From the NCBI RefSeq assembly GCF_001553565.1, contig NZ_CP014228.1, positions 558,001-622,000 on the forward strand: a stretch of DNA of 64,000 nucleotides, read 5' to 3'. This stretch comes from Actinomyces radicidentis (GTDB lineage: Bacteria; Actinomycetota; Actinomycetes; Actinomycetales; Actinomycetaceae). Position numbers and translations under genes: made by a program. The notes under the pieces are model-generated. The model saw only the letters and a list, made by a program, of their open reading frames with translations, ran no database searches and was not told the origin of the DNA. Below are positions 60,230-64,000 of this stretch, piece after piece; positions within the stretch are counted from its first letter, which is position 1, and the number at the start of each line of letters is the position of its first letter.

Positions 60230-60913
60230 ATGGCACTCGACGAAGGCATGATCGGCGCCCCGGTCGCGATGACCGCAAACGACGCCCGCAGCCGTTCCGG
60301 CGCCCGCCTCACGGCGGAGTCCGCCCCGATCCTCACGCGCCTCGATGAGCTCGCCGGCGAGCAGGAGCGTCTGCAGGAGCAGCTCGCCTCCCTGCGCGAC
60401 GAGCGCGACTCGCTCATCCTGCGCGGCCTCGCCCACGGCATCTCCTCCTCGGAGCTCGCCAGCACCTCTCACCTCACCGGCGCCCGCGTCCGCGCCATCG
60501 CCGACGCCGCCGCCTCCTCCTCCGCCCGCGAGCGCGTCTCGCACGCCGTCGCCCGCCTCGTCGAGCACAAGCCGGCGCTGTGCACCACCTACGGAGCCCT
60601 GGCCACGGCCGTCGGCATCGGGTCCGCGAAGGGCGTCGCCTCCTCGCTCGCCACGAACCCGGACGTCTCCGCCCGTGAGGGCGCGCGCGTCCTCCTCCTG
60701 CGGTGGGCCTCCCCCACCATCGGCGGCTACGCCATCCCCATGAAGGAGCCGGCCTGGCAGACCCAGGGCGACGACACCGCCAGCCGCCTTGAGTGCCTCA
60801 AGGCCGAGGGCCTCGTCACCCAGACGCTCGGCCCGGACGGGCCGATCTGGTACGTGCCCTTCGACCGCGTGTGCGCCGACGCCAAGCGCCTCGCGCAGAT
60901 CATCGCCGGCTGA
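60230..60913 (+). CDS. Protein with coiled-coil and putative helix-turn-helix, unknown function
   Basis: A 227-residue protein. Residues 35-60 are a coiled-coil (LDELAGEQERLQEQLASLRDERD), then an HTH-like segment (ILRGLAHGISSSELASTSHLTGARVRAI). Residues 105-140 (LCTTYGALATAVGIGSAKGVASSLATNP) resemble the winged helix of alkyltransferase-like proteins but lack the P-C-H-R catalytic site. The name of the family is not known to me. The dedicated leader and a very strong terminator imply it is well expressed. Confidence 0.55.
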   Translation: MALDEGMIGAPVAMTANDARSRSGARLTAESAPILTRLDELAGEQERLQEQLASLRDERDSLILRGLAHGISSSELASTSHLTGARVRAIADAAASSSARERVSHAVARLVEHKPALCTTYGALATAVGIGSAKGVASSLATNPDVSAREGARVLLLRWASPTIGGYAIPMKEPAWQTQGDDTASRLECLKAEGLVTQTLGPDGPIWYVPFDRVCADAKRLAQIIAG

Positions 60914-60974
60914 CACCAGCCGCACCGCCCGCCGTCGGCCTCGTCGGCGCACCGGGCGCATCGAGTCGGGACAT

Positions 60975-61009
60975 CAGCGCCCGCCGCAGCACCGCTGCGG
61001 CGGGCGCTG
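60975..61009. terminator. Terminator hairpin with 16-bp perfect stem
   Basis: CAGCGCCCGCCGCAGC (60975-60990) pairs perfectly with 60994-61009 around the triloop ACC, 62 bases after the stop codon. Confidence 0.85.
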
Positions 61010-61040
61010 TCGTGCGCGGGGCACGTGGCACAGTGGGGCC

Positions 61041-62417
61041 GTGACGCAGCAGCCCCCCGCCCAGGGATCACCCGCCCCCGGCCGTACCGACGCACCCGGC
61101 GGGGCCGGAGCCCGCGCCGACGACCAGCGCGGCAACCCGGCCACCCGCAAGGAGCCCGCCCGCCTGGCCCGGGACACGACGGCGGAGAACCCGTGGCCGC
61201 TGCGACTGCTCTCCTCGAAGATCGACGCCTACGTCGCCCGCATGACCGAGGTCTGGGTCGAGGCGCAGATCGTCCAGCTCAACCGTCGCGCCGGCATGTC
61301 CTTCCTGACGCTGCGCGACCCCGACGCGGAGATGAGCCTGCGGGCCTCCATGTACCGCCGCGACCTCGAGCGCTCCGAGCGGGCGATGGGCGCACAGCTG
61401 AGCGAGGGGTCCCGCGTCGTCGTCCACGGGCGCCCCACCTTCTGGACGAAGGGCGGCTCCCTCCAGCTCCAGGTCGACGACGTCCGCCCCGTGGGCGAGG
61501 GCGACCTCCTGGCGCGCATCGAGCAGCTCCGCCGGATCCTCGCCGCCGAGGGCCTCTTCGAGCCGGAGCGCAAGAAGCCCCTGCCCTTCCTGCCGGGCAG
61601 GGTCGGCCTCGTGTGCGGGCGCGACGCGAAGGCCAAGGACGACGTCATCACGAACGCGCGCCTGCGCTGGCCGGGGCTGCCCTTCGAGGTGCGCGAGGTC
61701 GCCGTCCAGGGCGTGCACGCGGTCCCGCAGGTGACCCGCGCGATCCAGGAGCTCGACGCGGACCCGAGCGTCGACGTCATCGTCGTCGCCCGCGGCGGCG
61801 GAGGCGTCGAGGACCTCCTGCCCTTCTCGGACGAGGGGCTCGTCCGGGCCGCCGCAGCCGCCCGCACCCCCCTCGTCTCCGCGATCGGCCACGAGACGGA
61901 CCGGCCGCTCCTGGACTACGTCGCCGACTACCGGGCCTCGACGCCGACGGACGCCGCCCGGCGGATCGTGCCGGACCTGGCCGAGGAGACCGTGGGCCTG
62001 GACCAGGCCCGCGAGCGCATCCGGGTGAGCCTGTCGAAGCGGATCGAGGACGAGCAGCGGCGCCTGGACCAGGTGCGCGAGCGCCCGGTCATGCAGGACC
62101 CCACCGTCATCGTGCGGGACAAGGTGGTCGAGCTGGACCACGCGCGGTCCCGGATGCGCCGGGCGATGACGACGGCGATCGACCTGGCGGCCGCGGACCT
62201 GCGGGCCGACCACGCCCGACTCACCGCGCTGTCCCCGCAGGGGGTGCTCGACCGCGGCTACGCGATCCTGCGCAAGCCGGGCGGCGGCGTCATCCGCAGC
62301 GCGGACCACATCAGGAAGGGCGACCTCATCGAGGGTGTCCTCGCCTCCGGGCGCATGGTGGCGCAGGTCGTCGGCGCGACGAAGCCCGCTCCCGCGGTCC
62401 CGGCGGACGGCGGGTAG
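61041..62417 (+). CDS. xseA: Exodeoxyribonuclease VII large subunit
   Basis: A 458-residue nuclease subunit with an N-terminal OB fold (VWVEAQIVQLNRRAGMSFLTLRD; VVVHGRPTFWTKGGSLQLQVDDV) and the catalytic domain (GLVCGRDAKAKDDVITNARLRWP; VVARGGGGVEDLLPFSDE; AIGHETDRPLLDYVADYRASTPTDAA), followed by the long helical arm. GTG 61041. No xseB is present directly downstream, where it is usually found; the LacI gene converges instead. Confidence 0.94.
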   Translation: MTQQPPAQGSPAPGRTDAPGGAGARADDQRGNPATRKEPARLARDTTAENPWPLRLLSSKIDAYVARMTEVWVEAQIVQLNRRAGMSFLTLRDPDAEMSLRASMYRRDLERSERAMGAQLSEGSRVVVHGRPTFWTKGGSLQLQVDDVRPVGEGDLLARIEQLRRILAAEGLFEPERKKPLPFLPGRVGLVCGRDAKAKDDVITNARLRWPGLPFEVREVAVQGVHAVPQVTRAIQELDADPSVDVIVVARGGGGVEDLLPFSDEGLVRAAAAARTPLVSAIGHETDRPLLDYVADYRASTPTDAARRIVPDLAEETVGLDQARERIRVSLSKRIEDEQRRLDQVRERPVMQDPTVIVRDKVVELDHARSRMRRAMTTAIDLAAADLRADHARLTALSPQGVLDRGYAILRKPGGGVIRSADHIRKGDLIEGVLASGRMVAQVVGATKPAPAVPADGG

Positions 62418-62456
62418 CGGCTCGGCCGGCCGGCTCCGGCTCCGCCCGGCCCGGGC

Positions 62457-63465
62457 TCAGGCGCGGGCAGGAGCCGCGACCGAGGCCCCCTCGACGACGC
62501 GGCCGACGAGCCGCTCGTGACGGCGCTCGTGCCCGCCCGGCGTCATGACCTCGTAGAGGCGCTCAACGGCCCAGGCCGCCATCTCGGCGTGCGGCAGCGC
62601 GACGCTCGTGAGCACCGGGGACAAGGACACGTCGATGAGTCGCATCGCGTCGAAGCCGACGACGCTGAGGTCCTCCGGGATCCGGAGGCCCAGTGCGGAG
62701 GCGGCGAAGTACACACCGATGGCCATGGCGTCGTTGAAGGCGAAGAGCCCCGTCGGGCGGTCGGGACCCGTGAAGAGCCCCGTCGTGGCGATCCGGGCAG
62801 CCTCGGCCGTCGGCTCGATCTCGATGACGACGGGCTCGACGCCGGCCTCGCGGCACCGCGCCTCGAAGCCCTGGCGGCGTCCGTGAGCGGCCGGGATGTC
62901 GTCGCGGTTGCCGATCATGGCGACGCGGCGGTGCCGGGCGGCGAGGAGGACCTCGGCGGCGTCGCGGCCGCCGCGGACCTCGTCGGGGACCACCCAGGAG
63001 GAGTCGGGGTCCTGGGTGAAGGCGTTGACGACGACGGTGGGCAGGCCCTCGAGGGCGGCGGGCACGTCGATCTGCTGGTGGTAGAAGGCGCCGAGGATCA
63101 CGCCGTCGACCTGGTGGTCGCGCAGGGTGCGCACGACGCCCTCGCCGTCGTCCCCGGTGTCCGCGACGATGAGGATGCCGCCGTGGCGGCGGACCTCCTC
63201 CTGGGCGCCGCGGATGAGCCCGCCGAGGAACTCAGTGGTGACGAGGTCGCGTCCGACCAGGGCGATGGTGTCGGTGCGCCGGGTGCGCAGGGCGCGGGCC
63301 GAGGTATTGGCCCGGTAGCCGAGGCGGGCGGCGACGTCCTTGACGTGCTCACGGGTCGTCTCCGAGACGCGCGACCCCTCGGGGCTGTTGAGCGCCTGGG
63401 AGACGGTGGTGACGGAGACGCCCGCCTCGTGGGCGACGTCGCGGATGGGTGACGCGGGGGCTCAT
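62457..63465 (-). pseudogene. LacI-family regulator, frameshifted at codon 7
   Basis: ATG 63465 starts MSPRVT, but the next codons of a LacI headpiece (IRDVAHEAGVSVTTVSQALN) are in another frame because of an extra base near 63447; that frame runs on to 62457 (SVAAPARA). The rest is complete: hinge and NTSARALRTRRTDTIALVG, then sugar-binding domain with GLFAFNDAMAIGVY and DLSVVGFD. The only in-frame starts lie well inside the domain, so no DNA-binding form can be made unless the extra base is an error. It lies 16 bp behind the GH32 gene. Confidence 0.72.
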
Positions 63466-63481
63466 CGGGGATCCTGTCGGC

Positions 63482-64000
63482 TCACTCGGAGGCGGCGAGG
63501 CGCTCGTCGTAGGTGTCGTCCATGGCCCAGGCGTCCAGGTGCGCCCCGGTGAGGCCGCCGCCGCGCAGGACCACCCGCTCGTCGGCGGGGTCGGAGCCGA
63601 CGCGGGCGGAGAGGGGCTGGCCGTTGACGAAGACCTCGAGGCTGGAGCGGTCCAGGAGGAGGCGGAGCTCGACGGCGCCGTTCTCTCCCACGGGCACGGG
63701 GCCGGAGAGCTCGCGCGCCTCCTCCCCGGTCCAGGGCGAACCGGCCTCGGCGGAGGCGGAGCGGTCCAGGCTGAGCCACCCGGTCCAGGCGTCCTGGCCT
63801 GCGGCGCCCGCCGGCTCCCGGTGCGTCAGGGTCAGCCGCGTGCGGCGCTTGCCGTCCTCGGAGGCCAGGACGTCGATGACGAGGGGCTCCTCGCCGAGGG
63901 CGCCGGTGAGGACGAGGTCGAGGCTGCGGCCGCGCAGCTCGGCGGTGGCGGCGGCGTCGCCGTCGAGGTCGGCGAGGCGCTCGCCGCGCAGGGTCGCGAG
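63482..64000 (-). CDS. GH32-family beta-fructosidase, C-terminal part (runs off the right edge)
   Basis: 173 codons of the C-terminal beta-sandwich of family 32 glycosyl hydrolases (sucrose-6-phosphate hydrolase, levanase or inulinase): LRLLLDRSSLEVFVNGQPLSARV is the signature strand, with ELRGRSLDLVL upstream. The catalytic propeller is outside the window. With the adjacent LacI gene it forms a sucrose/fructan utilisation locus. Confidence 0.82.
   Translation of the reverse strand, partial: LATLRGERLADLDGDAAATAELRGRSLDLVLTGALGEEPLVIDVLASEDGKRRTRLTLTHREPAGAAGQDAWTGWLSLDRSASAEAGSPWTGEEARELSGPVPVGENGAVELRLLLDRSSLEVFVNGQPLSARVGSDPADERVVLRGGGLTGAHLDAWAMDDTYDERLAASE

Noticed and set aside
1..64000. 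CRISPR arrays, tRNA and rRNA genes
   Set aside because: No regularly spaced repeats, no cloverleaf with T-loop consensus and no rRNA-like sequence was recognised by eye; small divergent tRNAs could be missed without a covariance search.

Overview
The window is high-GC actinobacterial DNA. Coding frames have almost pure G/C third positions, GTG starts are common, and ATGA or GTGA overlaps join many neighbouring genes. DUF3152 proteins, an LpqH-like lipoprotein and an LppP/LprE-type fragment suggest an Actinomyces-like member of the Actinomycetaceae. The genus is inference, because no rRNA or housekeeping phylogenetic marker is present.

Layout. 1-13.2 kb: ordinary chromosome (Nudix hydrolase, VOC dioxygenase, patatin-like lipase, old yellow enzyme, YchJ and M18 aminopeptidase, GNAT, HAD, GtrA, PTH2-like hydrolase, DUF1349, M48 protease). 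13.2-14.8 kb: an IS110-family element. 14.8-32.3 kb: a mobile island inserted in a luciferase-like monooxygenase (LLM) gene, whose two ends survive at 14783-15526 and 32035-32286. 32.3-51.1 kb: chromosome again (GNAT, a DUF3152 pair, ferric-reductase-like protein, MarR, VOC, cold-shock protein, carbonic anhydrase, acyltransferase, lipoprotein, ArfB, rhodanese, BCCT transporter, glutamine amidotransferase, Nramp-like transporter, aldo/keto reductase, TIGR01777 epimerase). 51.2-52.6 kb: an IS256-family element between two unrelated gene fragments. 52.6-64 kb: ychF, a three-gene membrane/esterase cluster, rmuC, a DNA-binding-like protein, xseA, and the start of a fructan/sucrose locus (broken LacI gene plus a GH32 C-terminus).

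The island reads as two related integrative mobilizable elements in tandem. Both share the order replication protein, small coupling gene or mobC, relaxase, out-of-frame overlapping membrane protein, metal-resistance cargo, att-like site. The left copy carries a mercury cassette (merA, merR and a small double-Cys membrane protein). It has lost its recombinase and the start of rep, and is broken by ISL3 and IS5 insertions. The right copy is intact: large serine recombinase, rep, relaxase, and a CmtR-like regulator with a P1B metal ATPase. Near-palindromic 20-bp sequences at 23246-23265 and 32027-32046 fit shared att sites. The second lies inside the LLM reading frame, so that gene is the likely attB.

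Many genes carry small lesions: one in-frame TGA, several one-base frameshifts and some internal deletions. They look like gene decay, but uncorrected sequencing or assembly errors cannot be excluded from the sequence alone.
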